From assembly GCA_963721115.1 (NCBI GenBank), contig CAVRIA010000009.1:223185-287184 (forward strand): a stretch of DNA of 64,000 nucleotides. Direction: 5' to 3'. The notes beneath the pieces were generated by a model, which was not told the DNA's origin, did not search any database, and saw only the letters and a list, made by a program, of their open reading frames with translations. Made by a program: the position numbers and the translations under genes. Each line of letters begins with the position of its first letter. The first letter of the stretch is position 1. This document shows positions 54,874-63,799 of this stretch, piece after piece. The stretch comes from CAVRIA01 sp963721115. Its GTDB lineage: Bacteria; Desulfobacterota; Binatia; HRBIN30; CADEER01.

Positions 54874-57061
54874 TGCTTCTGAGCACGACGCAGGAGCGGG
54901 CGCGGACCAGCAGGCGGCTCTGGTCGGTCAGCTCGCGCTCCGCGCCTTCCTCCGCGATGTCGTGCGGCGGCGCGGCCGCGGTGTCGACCGCGCGCACCCA
55001 GCGGGTGCCCGGCGGCGGGGTCGGCAGCTCGAAGTCCAGGTCGCCGATCCACGCGTTCACGGCCAGGTAGATGTCGCAGTCCGGGGTCGACGCGTAGTCG
55101 CCGGCCAGGTGCATGGCCAGGGAGCGCGAGATGGCCGTGAAGTCGGGCTCGCCGAGCCGCACGCCGTGCCAGGTGACGTCCGGCCGCCGTCGCCCGGGGG
55201 CGGAGCGGCCGGTGAGGAAGTTGGGGTGCCGCAGGACGGGGTGGGCGCGCCGAAAGGCGATCAGCGTCTTGGTGAAGCGGAAGAGATCGCGGTTCTTGTC
55301 GAGCAGCGTCCAGTCCACCCAGCTCGTCTCGTTGTCCTGACAGTAGGGGTTGTTGTTGCCGCCCTGCGTGCGGCCGACCTCGTCGCCGCCGAGCAGCATG
55401 GGCGTTCCCTGCGAGAGCATGAGGATGGTGAGGAAGTTGCGCATCTGGCGGCCGCGCAGGGCGAGAATGGCCGGGTCGTTCACGGGGCCCTCGCGGCCGC
55501 AGCCCCAGCTGAAGTTCTCGCCCGCGCCGTCGCGGTTGTCCTCGCCGTTCGCCTGGTTGTGCTTGCGGTTGTACGAGACCAGATCGGCCAGGGTGAAGCC
55601 GTCGTGGCAGGTGACGAAGTTGATCGAGTGGCAGGGGCGGCGCCCGGAGCGCTGGAAGAGATCGGCGCTGCCGCTCAGGCGCTGCGCCAGGCTGGCGGTG
55701 AGGCCGGGGTCGCCGCGCACGAAGCGGCGTACGTCGTCGCGGAACGGCCCGTTCCATTCCGCCCAGCGCCGCCAGGCGGGGAAGCTTCCCACCTGGTAGA
55801 GACCGGCGGCGTCCCACGCCTCGGCGATCAGCATCGAGTGGGAGAGCACCGGGTCGTAGGCGATGCGCTCGAGCAGCGGCGGGTTGGCGAGCACCTCGCC
55901 GCCGCGGCCGCGTCCGAGAATGGAGGCGAGGTCGAAGCGAAAGCCGTCGACGTGCGTCTCCGCCACCCAGTAGCGCAGAGCGTCGATGATCAGGCTGCGC
56001 ACGACGGGGTGGTTGCAGTTGATCGTGTTGCCGCAGCCGGAGTAGTCCTCGTACTCGCCGGTCTGCGGGTCGAGCAGGTAGTACACGGGGTTGTCGAGGC
56101 CGCGGAACGAATAGGTCGGATCGTCCGGGCGCCCGGAGCCCTCCGCCGTGTGGTTGAAGACGACGTCGAGGAAGACCTCGAGACCGGCGCGATGGAACTC
56201 GCGCACCATTCTCTTGAACTCGGCGACCTGCTTCCCGCCGCGCCCGTCGACGGCATAGGCCGCCTTGGGGGCGAAGAAGCAGATCGGGCTGTAGCCCCAG
56301 AAGTTGAGCAGCCGCTCGCCCGTCAGCGGGTTGACCGCCTGGTTCTCGTTCTCGTCGAACTCGTACACGGGCAGCAGCTCGACCGTGGTGACGCCGAGCT
56401 CCTTCAAATAGGGGATCTTCTCGATCAGCCCCTCGTAGGTGCCGGGATGGGCGACGCCGGAGGAGGGGTGAACGGTGTAGCCGCGCACGTGGAGCTCGTA
56501 GATGACCTTGTCGGAGAGCGGGATTGCCGGCGGGCGCACGAGGTCCCAGTCGAACTCGTCGTACACGTACAGCGAGCGCCGCCGGACGTCTCTCGCAGGC
56601 GACGGCTCGCCTTCGCGGGCGTAGGGCTCCGCCCAGCGGCTGCCGCCCGTGAGCGCCGTCGCGTAGGGGTCGATGAGCACGCGCGACGGATCGAAGCGAT
56701 GCGCCTTTTTCATGGGGTCGGGCTGGCGGTCGGCCCGCCAGCCGTAGCGGGTGCCCGGCTCCAGTCCGCCGACCTCGACGTGCCAGATGTCGCCGGTGCG
56801 GTGGAAGGTCCCGTCGAGCGGCAGCTCGAGCACCGGGTCGTGGCGGCCGGAGGCGAACAGCACCAGGGTCATCGCCGTCGCGTGGCGGGAGAAGACCGCG
56901 AAGTTCAAGCCGCGGCGGGTCTCGCTGACGCCGAAGGGCACGGGATGGCCGGGCGTGACGTGGAGCTCGCGGCCGAGCGCGTCGCGCGCGACCTGATGGC
57001 CGGGGCCGTACCCCTCGCCGCTCGTCGGCTGTTCCGGATTCGTATCGCCGGGCTGGTCCAT
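54842..57061 (-). CDS. glgX: Glycogen debranching enzyme GlgX
   Basis: 739 residues, isoamylase/GlgX length. N-terminal CBM48 (FGVSETRRGLNFAVFSRHAT), then a GH13 barrel: EVFLDVVFNHTAEGSG (region I), GFRFDLASILGRG (nucleophile Asp), LIAEAWDAAG (acid Glu) and NFVTCHDGFTLADLVSYN. SINFVTCHDG and the NNPYCQDNETSWVDW segment are GlgX/TreX signatures. Hydrolyses alpha-1,6 branches of phosphorylase-trimmed glycogen. Its final four residues come from the intergenic repeat. Confidence 0.93.
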   Translation of the reverse strand: MDQPGDTNPEQPTSGEGYGPGHQVARDALGRELHVTPGHPVPFGVSETRRGLNFAVFSRHATAMTLVLFASGRHDPVLELPLDGTFHRTGDIWHVEVGGLEPGTRYGWRADRQPDPMKKAHRFDPSRVLIDPYATALTGGSRWAEPYAREGEPSPARDVRRRSLYVYDEFDWDLVRPPAIPLSDKVIYELHVRGYTVHPSSGVAHPGTYEGLIEKIPYLKELGVTTVELLPVYEFDENENQAVNPLTGERLLNFWGYSPICFFAPKAAYAVDGRGGKQVAEFKRMVREFHRAGLEVFLDVVFNHTAEGSGRPDDPTYSFRGLDNPVYYLLDPQTGEYEDYSGCGNTINCNHPVVRSLIIDALRYWVAETHVDGFRFDLASILGRGRGGEVLANPPLLERIAYDPVLSHSMLIAEAWDAAGLYQVGSFPAWRRWAEWNGPFRDDVRRFVRGDPGLTASLAQRLSGSADLFQRSGRRPCHSINFVTCHDGFTLADLVSYNRKHNQANGEDNRDGAGENFSWGCGREGPVNDPAILALRGRQMRNFLTILMLSQGTPMLLGGDEVGRTQGGNNNPYCQDNETSWVDWTLLDKNRDLFRFTKTLIAFRRAHPVLRHPNFLTGRSAPGRRRPDVTWHGVRLGEPDFTAISRSLAMHLAGDYASTPDCDIYLAVNAWIGDLDFELPTPPPGTRWVRAVDTAAAPPHDIAEEGAERELTDQSRLLVRARSCVVLRSRGLAVKGLGC

Positions 57062-57071
57062 GGCTCATGGC

Positions 57072-58382
57072 TCAGCCCGCCGACGAGGTCGCGGCTTCCT
57101 CGCCGCTGATGACCTCGAGCTCGCGCTGGCGGGTCTCCGGGAAAAGGAGCAGGGCGAAGCCGGCGACCAGGACGATCAGTGAGACGAGGCTGGTCATGCG
57201 GGCGATGTCGCCCGGCTCGCTGGTCCCCTGGCCGACCAGCGCCAGGCCGGCGGTCCAGCCGAGCGTCTGCACGAGCGACAGCCAGGCCGCCGCCGTGCCG
57301 CGGTGCGAGGTCGGGAACAGCTCGGTCGAGAAGGCGCGCACGACGACGCCCGCGGCGGTGTTGCAGAACACGAAGCCGGTCCACGCCAGCGGCAGCACCC
57401 AGCCCGGGCCGTTGTAGAACGCGCAGGCGAAGGCGGGGAACAGGGCGAGGAAGAAGAAGCCGATGCGCCGCCGGCCGATGTGGTCTCCCAGGCGCCCGGC
57501 GACGACGTTGCCGATGATGCCGACGGCGCCGCCGAGGATGAACATCAACGAGAACATGCCGGGCGACCAGTGGTGCACCTCGAGCGTGAAGTAGCCGGTG
57601 AACTGATACACCGCTGCCTCCCCGGTGGCGAACAGGCCTCCCACGACCGCCAGGCCGAAGGCGCGCGCCGGGTGCGTACGCGCCAGGCTGATCATCGGCC
57701 GCAACCAGCCCGAGAAGCCCGTCGCGGCGGGATTGCTCGCGGCGTGGCGGTGGAAGCGGTCGGTCTCCTTGACGCGGCGGCGCAGCAGGGGGAGCAGCAG
57801 GAGGGGGACCACGCCGACGGCGTACAGCGAGCGCCAGCCGTAGGGCAGGTGCTCGACCGCGGCGAACAGGCCGGCGCCCAAGCCGTTGCCGCAGGCCGAG
57901 AGCGCGCCGAGCATGCCGATCGCCCAGCCGCGGTAGGCGGCGGGGAACTCCTCGGTGACGATGACCACCGCCACCGCGGAGGCGCCGACCATGAAGGTCC
58001 GCGTCGCCATCTGGGCGGCGATGAACTGGGCGGCGGTCTGGGCGAAGGCGGTGCCGATGGTGCCGACGCTGAAGCCGGCGACGGCGACGAGGAAGACGCG
58101 GCGCCTGCCGATGCGGTCGGCGAACGGCACCAGGAGGAACGCCGGCACCGCCCCGAGCTTGATCAGGGCGAGAAAGCCGCCGAGGTTGCTCTCCTGCAGG
58201 TGCAGGTCGTCGGCGATGAACTTCAGCGCCGCCGTCAGCATGGAATTGTCGTACTGCTCGAAGAACAGGGCGAGCGAGACCAGGCCGAGGAGGCTCACCA
58301 GGCGCGGCTCGACCTCGGGCACGCCGCCCAGGAACGGCGGAATCCACCACGGGTTGCGGAGCGCCGAACGGTACTCGGGCAT
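57072..58382 (-). CDS. MFS transporter of the sugar/metabolite type
   Basis: 436 residues from the ATG at 58382, 12 membrane helices. Motif A PFADRIGRRRVFLVAVAGFS between helices 2 and 3, EEFPAAYRGWAIGMLGALSA after helix 5 and a second-half RLGDHIGRRRIGFF. Sugar-porter or metabolite:H+ symporter family. It lies 10 bp downstream of... the opposite end faces glgX on the same strand, so it may supply or export sugars linked to glycogen turnover; substrate not resolvable. Confidence 0.82.
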   Translation of the reverse strand: MPEYRSALRNPWWIPPFLGGVPEVEPRLVSLLGLVSLALFFEQYDNSMLTAALKFIADDLHLQESNLGGFLALIKLGAVPAFLLVPFADRIGRRRVFLVAVAGFSVGTIGTAFAQTAAQFIAAQMATRTFMVGASAVAVVIVTEEFPAAYRGWAIGMLGALSACGNGLGAGLFAAVEHLPYGWRSLYAVGVVPLLLLPLLRRRVKETDRFHRHAASNPAATGFSGWLRPMISLARTHPARAFGLAVVGGLFATGEAAVYQFTGYFTLEVHHWSPGMFSLMFILGGAVGIIGNVVAGRLGDHIGRRRIGFFFLALFPAFACAFYNGPGWVLPLAWTGFVFCNTAAGVVVRAFSTELFPTSHRGTAAAWLSLVQTLGWTAGLALVGQGTSEPGDIARMTSLVSLIVLVAGFALLLFPETRQRELEVISGEEAATSSAG

Positions 58383-58450
58383 GGCGCGGACCGTAACGGT
58401 CACCCGGGGTGGTGTCCAGGGGACCAACATCCGCCCAGCCGCCCCGCCAG

Positions 58451-58523
58451 GTTGTTCGTTGTTGAGTTGTTGGTTGTTGGAGCCTTGAGAACCAACAACA
58501 AACAACCCAACAACTTAACAACC
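58451..58523. repeat. Inverted repeat built from GTTGTT/AACAAC units
   Basis: Left arm 58451-58478 is made of GTTGTT/GTTGGTT; right arm 58492-58523 of CCAACAACA/ACAACTTAACAACC; loop about 13 bases. Same architecture as the repeats at 43151 and 54781 but another motif; the same AAC motif appears inside the 11403-14680 array. It lies between pyk and the MFS gene on the minus strand. Confidence 0.7.
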
Positions 58524-58533
58524 TTCCTCTCTC

Positions 58534-59955
58534 TTATAGCGTCTCGATGCGGATCGTGTTGGTGCGGGCGCGCTCGGAGAAGGGGAGGCCGGCGGTGACG
58601 ACCAGCTTGGCGCCGGTGGAGAGCTGCAGCTCCTCCCGCAGGCGGGCGATGATGCGCGTGCAGGCGTCGTCGAAGTTCGAGTCGAAGACCTCCGTCACCA
58701 CCGGCTGCACGCCCCACACCAGCCCGAGCTGGTGCCAGCTCCGCTCCACCGGCGTTACGCCGAGGATGGGCTGCCGCGGCCGCCAGCGTGCCAGGTAACG
58801 GGCGGTGGCGCCGCTCTGGGTCAGCGAGACGATGGCCGTCGCGCGCACCGAATCAGCGGCCAGGCAGGCGCTGCGTCCGACCGCGTCGCCGACGACGAGC
58901 TCGCGGTCCGGGCCTGGAAGCCGCGGCGTCTCCCGGCGCGCGTACTCCTCCGTGTTGAGGATGATCTCCCGCATCATCTGCACGGCTTCGATCGGATACT
59001 TCCCGGTGGCGGTCTCCGCCGACAGCATCACGGCGTCCGTTCCGTCGAGGACGGCATTGGCGACGTCGCTCGCCTCGGCCCGCGTCGGGCGCGGGTTGCC
59101 CACCATCGACTCGAGCATCTGCGTCGCCGTGATCACCGGCTTGGCCGCCTCGAGACAGGCGCGGATGATCTTCTTCTGCAGCAGCGGCACGTCGGCGATC
59201 GGACACTCGACGCCGAGGTCGCCGCGCGCCACCATGACCGCGTCGGCGGCGTCGACCACGGCCTCGAGGCGCTGGACGGCCTGCGCCTTCTCGATCTTGG
59301 CCACGATCGGCAGCTCCGATCCGCGCTCCTTCAGCCCCTGGCGCAGCAGCGCGATGTCGTGCTCCGAGCGGACGAAGGACAGGCTGACGTAGTCGATCGG
59401 CTGGGTGACGAGGAAGTCGAGATCGCGCCAGTCCTTGTCGGTCAGCGACGGCGTGCTGATCTCCGCCGCCGGAACGCTGAGGCCCTTCTTGTCGCTCAGC
59501 CAGCCGCCGATCCTGACGACCGTCTCGATCTCGTTGCCGCGCACGGCGACGACGTCGAGCCGCAGCAGACCGTCGTTGAGGAAGACCGCGTCGCCCGGTT
59601 CCACGTCGCCCGGCAGACCGGAGTGGTTGACCGAGACCCGCCCGGCGTCGCCCTCGACGTCGTCGGTGGTGAGGAAGAAGCGGCTGCCGGGAAGGAGCTG
59701 CACCGAGCCGCCGGCGAAGCGGCCGATGCGCAGCTTCGGGCCGCCGAGGTCGGCCAGGATCGCCAGCGGCATCCTCTTCGCATCGGCGCCGCGGCGCAGC
59801 GTGTCGATCATCGGCCCGAGCGTCTCGGGCGTGCCGTGCGCGCAGTTGACCCGCGCCACGCTCATGCCGGCGTCGAGCAGAGCGTCGATCCGCTCCGCAC
59901 TGTCGCTGGCGGGCCCGATCGTGGCGACGATCTTGGTGCGCGCCGCGTGCTTCAT
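58534..59955 (-). CDS. pyk: Pyruvate kinase
   Basis: 473 residues from the ATG at 59955. ARTKIVATIGPAS, MSVARVNCAHGTPE, LADLGGPKLRIGRF, VAKIEKAQAV with catalytic Lys, MVARGDLGVECPIADVP and ITATQMLESMVGNPRPTRAE are all present; the C-terminal domain is complete. The usual NFSHG reads NCAHG. Converts PEP and ADP to pyruvate and ATP. A 23-base repeat shared with the trxA upstream region lies 58-80 bp before the start. Confidence 0.94.
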   Translation of the reverse strand: MKHAARTKIVATIGPASDSAERIDALLDAGMSVARVNCAHGTPETLGPMIDTLRRGADAKRMPLAILADLGGPKLRIGRFAGGSVQLLPGSRFFLTTDDVEGDAGRVSVNHSGLPGDVEPGDAVFLNDGLLRLDVVAVRGNEIETVVRIGGWLSDKKGLSVPAAEISTPSLTDKDWRDLDFLVTQPIDYVSLSFVRSEHDIALLRQGLKERGSELPIVAKIEKAQAVQRLEAVVDAADAVMVARGDLGVECPIADVPLLQKKIIRACLEAAKPVITATQMLESMVGNPRPTRAEASDVANAVLDGTDAVMLSAETATGKYPIEAVQMMREIILNTEEYARRETPRLPGPDRELVVGDAVGRSACLAADSVRATAIVSLTQSGATARYLARWRPRQPILGVTPVERSWHQLGLVWGVQPVVTEVFDSNFDDACTRIIARLREELQLSTGAKLVVTAGLPFSERARTNTIRIETL

Positions 59956-60012
59956 TCCGGCCGGCACTCTAGCCGATGCTGGGCTCACCGCCAAAGAGGG
60001 GAGACGCAGCCA

Positions 60013-60035
60013 CGAAGTCGCCATGAGCTTCGCAC
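60013..60035. repeat. Dispersed 23-base repeat upstream of pyk
   Basis: Identical to 31895-31917 (begins CGAAGTCGCCATGAGCTTCG), same orientation relative to the downstream minus-strand gene. Confidence 0.6.
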
Positions 60036-60088
60036 GCCCACAGGCTGCTCGCCGAGATCCCTTCCTCCCGTGATCTATGCCTCGCCAC

Positions 60089-60499
60089 TCAGGGGCGCAG
60101 CCAGTTCTCCACGGCGAGACCTGGGACCCGGCCAAATTCACGTTCGTTGTCGGTGACGAGAACGAAGTCGAGGGCGCGAGCGTGGGCCGCGATGAGCAGG
60201 TCGTTGGGACCGATCGGCGTTCCGGCATTCTCCAACGCGGCGCGAATCTCCGCGTAGTGTTCGTCCACGGGCCGCTCCATGGGGAGCGGTTCGATTTCAC
60301 TCAGCAGGGCGTCGAGCCGCTCGGCGAGGCGCTTCGACACCCCCTTGGCCACACCGAAGCGGATCTCGCAGGCGACGACGATGCTGACGGCGATCTTCTC
60401 GACGCCGACCTCGGCGATCCGCCGGGCAATGAGCCCGGTCGGATTTCGGGCAAGGGCGGACATGATGTTGGTGTCGAGGAGGTAGCCCTGGTGGGACAT
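60089..60499 (-). CDS. vapC: VapC toxin (PIN domain ribonuclease)
   Basis: 136 residues. PIN-domain acids: LLDTNIMSALARN (Asp in DTN), CEIRFGVAKG (Glu), IGPNDLLIAAHARAL (Asp) and VTDNEREFGRVPGL (Asp/Glu). A full set for Mg-dependent RNA cleavage. The ATG follows the antitoxin stop without gap, the usual vapBC order. Confidence 0.88.
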   Translation of the reverse strand: MSHQGYLLDTNIMSALARNPTGLIARRIAEVGVEKIAVSIVVACEIRFGVAKGVSKRLAERLDALLSEIEPLPMERPVDEHYAEIRAALENAGTPIGPNDLLIAAHARALDFVLVTDNEREFGRVPGLAVENWLRP

Positions 60500-60760
60500 T
60501 TAGAGCCCGACGTCGTCGAGGGGCGAAAGGCCTTCGTCGACCTCAGGAAACTCGTCCTCGATCGGGGCCCACTGGGCCAGAAGCTCGAGCAATCGGCTGG
60601 GTTTCGCGACCGGCTCCAGGATGAGACGGTCCCCTTCCTTGTACATGACCACCTCCTGACCCGGAAGCTCGAGATCGCGCGGAATTCTCACCGCCTGGTT
60701 GCGGCCGTTGCGGAAAAGCCGGGCGTGACGCTCTTGGTGCGGTGAGATCTCATCTGGCAT
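60500..60760 (-). CDS. vapB: VapB antitoxin (AbrB/SpoVT-type)
   Basis: 86 residues from the ATG at 60760. RHARLFRNGRNQAVRIPRDL ELPGQEVVMY-type swapped-hairpin DNA-binding domain (NGRNQAVRIP is typical), then an acidic C-terminus that wraps the toxin. A longer reading into 60982 comes from the neighbouring yifB remnant and is rejected. Confidence 0.85.
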   Translation of the reverse strand: MPDEISPHQERHARLFRNGRNQAVRIPRDLELPGQEVVMYKEGDRLILEPVAKPSRLLELLAQWAPIEDEFPEVDEGLSPLDDVGL

Positions 60761-60959
60761 ATGCCGAGCATAGGCCTCGAGTGATTTGCCGTCAACCGCT
60801 TTACAGGGAAGGGGCGCGGTCTGTGCGCTCGGCGTCAGGGCCTCGTAAGGCGTCGGTGCGACGGCGGGGACCGGGGTCGACGGAGAGAGGGCGAGAATCT
60901 CGATTACATCGCGGAAGGCCTGCGCGGAAGATGCGCCCGGGCGAATCGGAGCTGCGGGC

Positions 60960-61076
60960 GCGGGTCGACGCCGCCCGAGCAAAGGGCCGGAGACCCGCGC
61001 CCGATAGCGCTGGATCTGCGGCAGCGTGCAGGTGCACTCCCGCTTCGGATCGCCCAGGAAGCCGCACGGGCACCCG
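60960..61076 (-). pseudogene. Remnant of YifB/ComM-type Mg-chelatase-like ATPase
   Basis: NGCPCGFLGDPKRECTCTLP followed by QIQRYRARVSGPLLGR is the conserved zinc-binding C-terminal segment of ComM/YifB proteins (NPCPCGxxGDPxRxCxC...QIxRYxxRxSGPLL). The match begins at 61076, breaks off after GPLLGR at about 60965, and is replaced by vapB-side sequence. Only about 40 codons survive. Confidence 0.7.
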
Positions 61077-61083
61077 TTTATCG

Positions 61084-61425
61084 TTGAACTTAAACGGCTG
61101 CTGTCCCCCGATCGCCGTCCCGTTCTGGCTCATTGGCGAGAAGACCTTCGCCCAGCGACTGAAGCGGCTCCGGCTGGCCCGGGGAATAACGCAGAAGGAG
61201 CTTTCGATCTCGGCTAAGGTCTCGAAAGATTTGGTGTTTCGCTGGGAGCGAGGGCTTCATGGCGGAAGGCGGACGACGGTGGGACGGGTGGCGGGGAAGC
61301 TGGGGGTCTCACCAGAGTACCTGCTGCGAGGGAATGGGACTGGTGGGCTAGGCTGGCGAAATGGTGGGGAGACGCGAAGAACGCCTCGAACCCCCAGGAT
61401 CTTCTCGTTTCCGCCCACTGTTTGA
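61084..61425 (+). CDS. XRE-family helix-turn-helix protein, start uncertain
   Basis: Helix-turn-helix FAQRLKRLRLARGITQKELS with ISAKVSKDLVFRWERGLHGG (about residues 20-75) and LGVSPEYLLRGNG, typical of Cro/CI-like regulators. No ATG or GTG precedes the domain in frame; TTG at 61084 is the nearest start and adjoins the yifB remnant, so the 5' end may be truncated or fused. The C-terminal tail is Arg/Pro-rich and may be non-native. Confidence 0.5.
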   Translation: MNLNGCCPPIAVPFWLIGEKTFAQRLKRLRLARGITQKELSISAKVSKDLVFRWERGLHGGRRTTVGRVAGKLGVSPEYLLRGNGTGGLGWRNGGETRRTPRTPRIFSFPPTV

Positions 61426-61489
61426 TCGTCGCCACCAAGCGCAGGCGGCCGCCGCAACCTGGGCAGGCCAAACGATGCTCCGGTGCCAC
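61395..61489 (-). pseudogene. Transposase C-terminal fragment (zinc-ribbon end)
   Basis: HRLACPGCGGRLRLVATIKQ is the Cys-pair ending common in transposases (CPxCGGRMRLVATI). Only about 30 codons are recognisable; family not resolvable. Confidence 0.4.
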
Positions 61490-61628
61490 TGCGCATTCCG
61501 ACGAAGTCGATTATCTCATTCGCCTAAGCTCTACGACCGCACGGCGGACCAGATCTCCCTCGACGAGATTGCGCATTACGACACCATTTCCCAGTCCTTT
61601 GGTTAGGGACTTGCCAGCCGATATCGAT

Positions 61629-61654
61629 TGGGATTAAAGGGCTCGAACCCCCTT
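61629..61654 (-). other. Possible tRNA 3'-end fragment (att-like)
   Basis: Read on the minus strand, GGGGGTTCGAGCCCTTTAAT followed by CCCA resembles a T-arm (GGTTCGAGCC) and acceptor end. No matching 5' half (GGGATTA) lies upstream, and the T-stem has several G-T pairs. It may be an integration scar; weak evidence. Confidence 0.25.
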
Positions 61655-61680
61655 GTTGGACAGCAATATACGGAGCAATC

Positions 61681-61860
61681 ATGGAACCGATCGACGCCGC
61701 GCTGCGAAAGTTTGAGGCTATCCTCGACGAGGATCTGCCCCAGTACGGCGACAGCGTTCTCACTGAGGCAGATGTTCGTATGAAACTCATCGATCGCGTG
61801 TTCGTCGAGGTTCTAGGGTGGCCATACGGAAACATCTTCCTAGAAAGCCCGGCCGGCTGA
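61681..61860 (+). pseudogene. N-terminal fragment of a restriction-type (HSDR_N-like) protein
   Basis: 59 residues from the ATG at 61681: ALRKFEAILDEDLPQYGDSV then TEADVRMKLIDRVFVEVLGW and FLESPAG, the start of type I restriction/HSDR_N-like proteins. The next residues should be SGFIDYK-like but the frame ends at the IS junction. Lower GC than the surroundings. I infer it was cut when the IS21 element arrived. Confidence 0.55.
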
Positions 61861-61862
61861 GC

Positions 61863-63197
61863 GGGCAAGTGTGCCGAGTGACTGTCCAGGGCGATCTGCA
61901 CGGCCGCGTCGAGCTCGGCACCGCCGTAGAGGTCGAGCAGTCGGGTGAGCCCTGTGGTCGTTGCACCCAGATTGCCCGAGCGCTCGGCGACGGCGGCGAA
62001 GAAGGCATCGGCATGCGGGCAGGCGTGGTGGAGGCGGTCGAGGCCGCGGTGCTCGCGGGCGGCGCGCTTGAAGCCGACCAGCTCGGCGATGTGCGCGGGG
62101 TTCTCGATCTGCTCGCCCTTGTCCCACGAACGGCGGTGCTCGGCGACCAGCGCGCCGGCGCGCGTGATGCGCACGGTGTCGGTGGTGGCCAGCACCACCA
62201 CCAGGCGGCGCACATGGAGATGGGGTACGGAGTAATCGTTGAGGTCGAAGCGCACGTAGGGCGTGCGACCGACCTTGAGCTCGCAGCGCTCCTGGCAGGC
62301 GAAGTGGTCGCCGGGCAGTGCCAGCAGTGAGCTTTGCTCCTGGGCGAAGACCTCGGCCACCGAGCGATCGCGATCCTCGGGACAGCGTCGCTCGGCCGCC
62401 AATCCCCCGCACCAACGCTCGGCCTGCGCGTTGAGGTCGGCCAAGTCTTTGAATTGACGCGCGGCAAAGAAGCTCTCGCGGATGTAACGGATGGCGCGTT
62501 CGACACGCCCTTTCTCATTTCCCCGTGCCACGGCCACCGGGCGCGGCTCGAAGCGATAGTGCGCGGCCAGGTCCAGCAGTGTCGGGTTGAAGTGAATGGC
62601 TTGCCCGACTCGTTCGAGCACCGCGCTCTTCAGATTGTCGTAGAGTAGGACACGGGGCACACCGCTCATGGCGATGAAAGCCTCGACGTGGCCGCTGAGA
62701 AATTGCGCCATGGCGCTGCCGAAGTAGAAGCGCAAGAAGATCTGGCGCGAGTAGCTCAGCACCATCACGAAACCCCACAGGGTGCGCCTGGCGCGGCCCA
62801 CCTCCAGCTTGCCGAAGTGGCCCCAGTCCACCTGTGCCTGCTCACCGGGCAGGGTGCGCAGCCGCAGGTAGGCCTCGGCTGGCGGCGCCGGGCGATAGCG
62901 CGCGATCATGTGGCGGAAGTGATCGGGGCCGCCCGCATAGCCTCTCTGGCGCGCCATCTCGTACAGGCGGCTGGCGCGCAGCGTCGGGTACTTCTCGAGC
63001 GTCGCTTGGAGAAACGGTATAAACGGCTCGATCATCGACGGCCGTACCCACTGGCAGCCCGGTGCCTGGCCGGCCTGGGCCAGCACTCGGCGTACGGTGT
63101 CGTGATGCACGCCGAGCTGGCGTGCGATCGTGCCGACCTTCCACTTCTCGGCGTGGTAGACGCGCAGGATATCGGCGACCTTGTCCACTGTGATCAC
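61863..63197 (-). pseudogene. istA: IstA transposase of an IS21-family element, 3' truncated
   Basis: 445 recognisable residues from the ATG at 63197. N-terminal helix-turn-helix (WKVGTIARQLGVHHDTVRRV), then a DDE core: QAQVDWGHFGKL, RVLLYDNLKSAV and GNEKGRVERAIRYIRESFFA. The reading reaches ALDSHSAHLP and then enters the antisense of the restriction-type fragment, so the last part of istA and all of istB are missing. The element cannot move by itself. Confidence 0.85.
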
Positions 63198-63209
63198 CGC
63201 CCGGCCCCC

Positions 63210-63692
63210 TCAGCGTCGCCAGTACCCGAAACGCACCAGGCGCTTCCCAGCGCCACCACACCAGGCGCAGCGCTTGGCCCGCTGCGCCGTTGTTGCGCGG
63301 CGCTCAGTGCGCCTTGGGTCGCTGCGAGGCCCGCTGTGTCCGGGCTGGACCATTTGGCCTGCTTCATCCTCGACCTCCTTGATCGTGTCTTGGAGGTCGA
63401 CACTGCCCGAGCTTTGGTCGCCCGAGAATCGGTGATGCGTCACTATCTGGCGCCGCCGTTCCCGATATCGGCTCTGGCGCTGGGCGTGACGGAGGCGCCC
63501 GCGCCGGCTCCCCTGATAACGCGCCCCCGCTCGCCTCAGGCTATCGTGGCGCGCCTGCCCAGCGCACTTCCCCCGGCAATAGCGCTGGCCGTGGTCGCAT
63601 TGCTGGCACACCCGCACCTGCTGTCCGCACCGCTCGCAAATGAACACTCGATCGAACTCGACGCATCTCTCCACGCTCGCCAGCCAAACCAA
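63210..63692 (-). CDS. Zinc-finger ORF upstream of istA
   Basis: 160 residues as read. FDRVFICERCGQQVRVCQQC then DHGQRYCRGKCAGQARHDSL and RRAGARYQGSRRGRLRHAQR: five Cys in a zinc-finger array followed by an Arg-rich segment, a pattern often found next to IS21-like transposase genes. The C-terminal part is Thr/Arg-rich and less convincing. Precedes istA by 12 bp. The protein start is uncertain. Confidence 0.5.
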   Translation of the reverse strand: MVWLASVERCVEFDRVFICERCGQQVRVCQQCDHGQRYCRGKCAGQARHDSLRRAGARYQGSRRGRLRHAQRQSRYRERRRQIVTHHRFSGDQSSGSVDLQDTIKEVEDEAGQMVQPGHSGPRSDPRRTERRATTAQRAKRCAWCGGAGKRLVRFGYWRR

Positions 63693-63770
63693 AAGGCTGG
63701 ACAGCGCAGGTCCATCGCGTCATTGTCGTCACGGGACGTGCGTACTTACGCGATCTCCACGCCGTTCCAG

Positions 63771-63799
63771 AAGGCCCGAGAGTGATGGTCTCGGGCCTT
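63771..63799 (+). terminator. Terminator hairpin beyond the IS21 region
   Basis: AAGGCCCGAGA and TCTCGGGCCTT (11-bp perfect) with a 7-base loop, followed by CACCTTTT. On the plus strand it would end transcription. It may mark the edge of the IS element. Confidence 0.55.
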
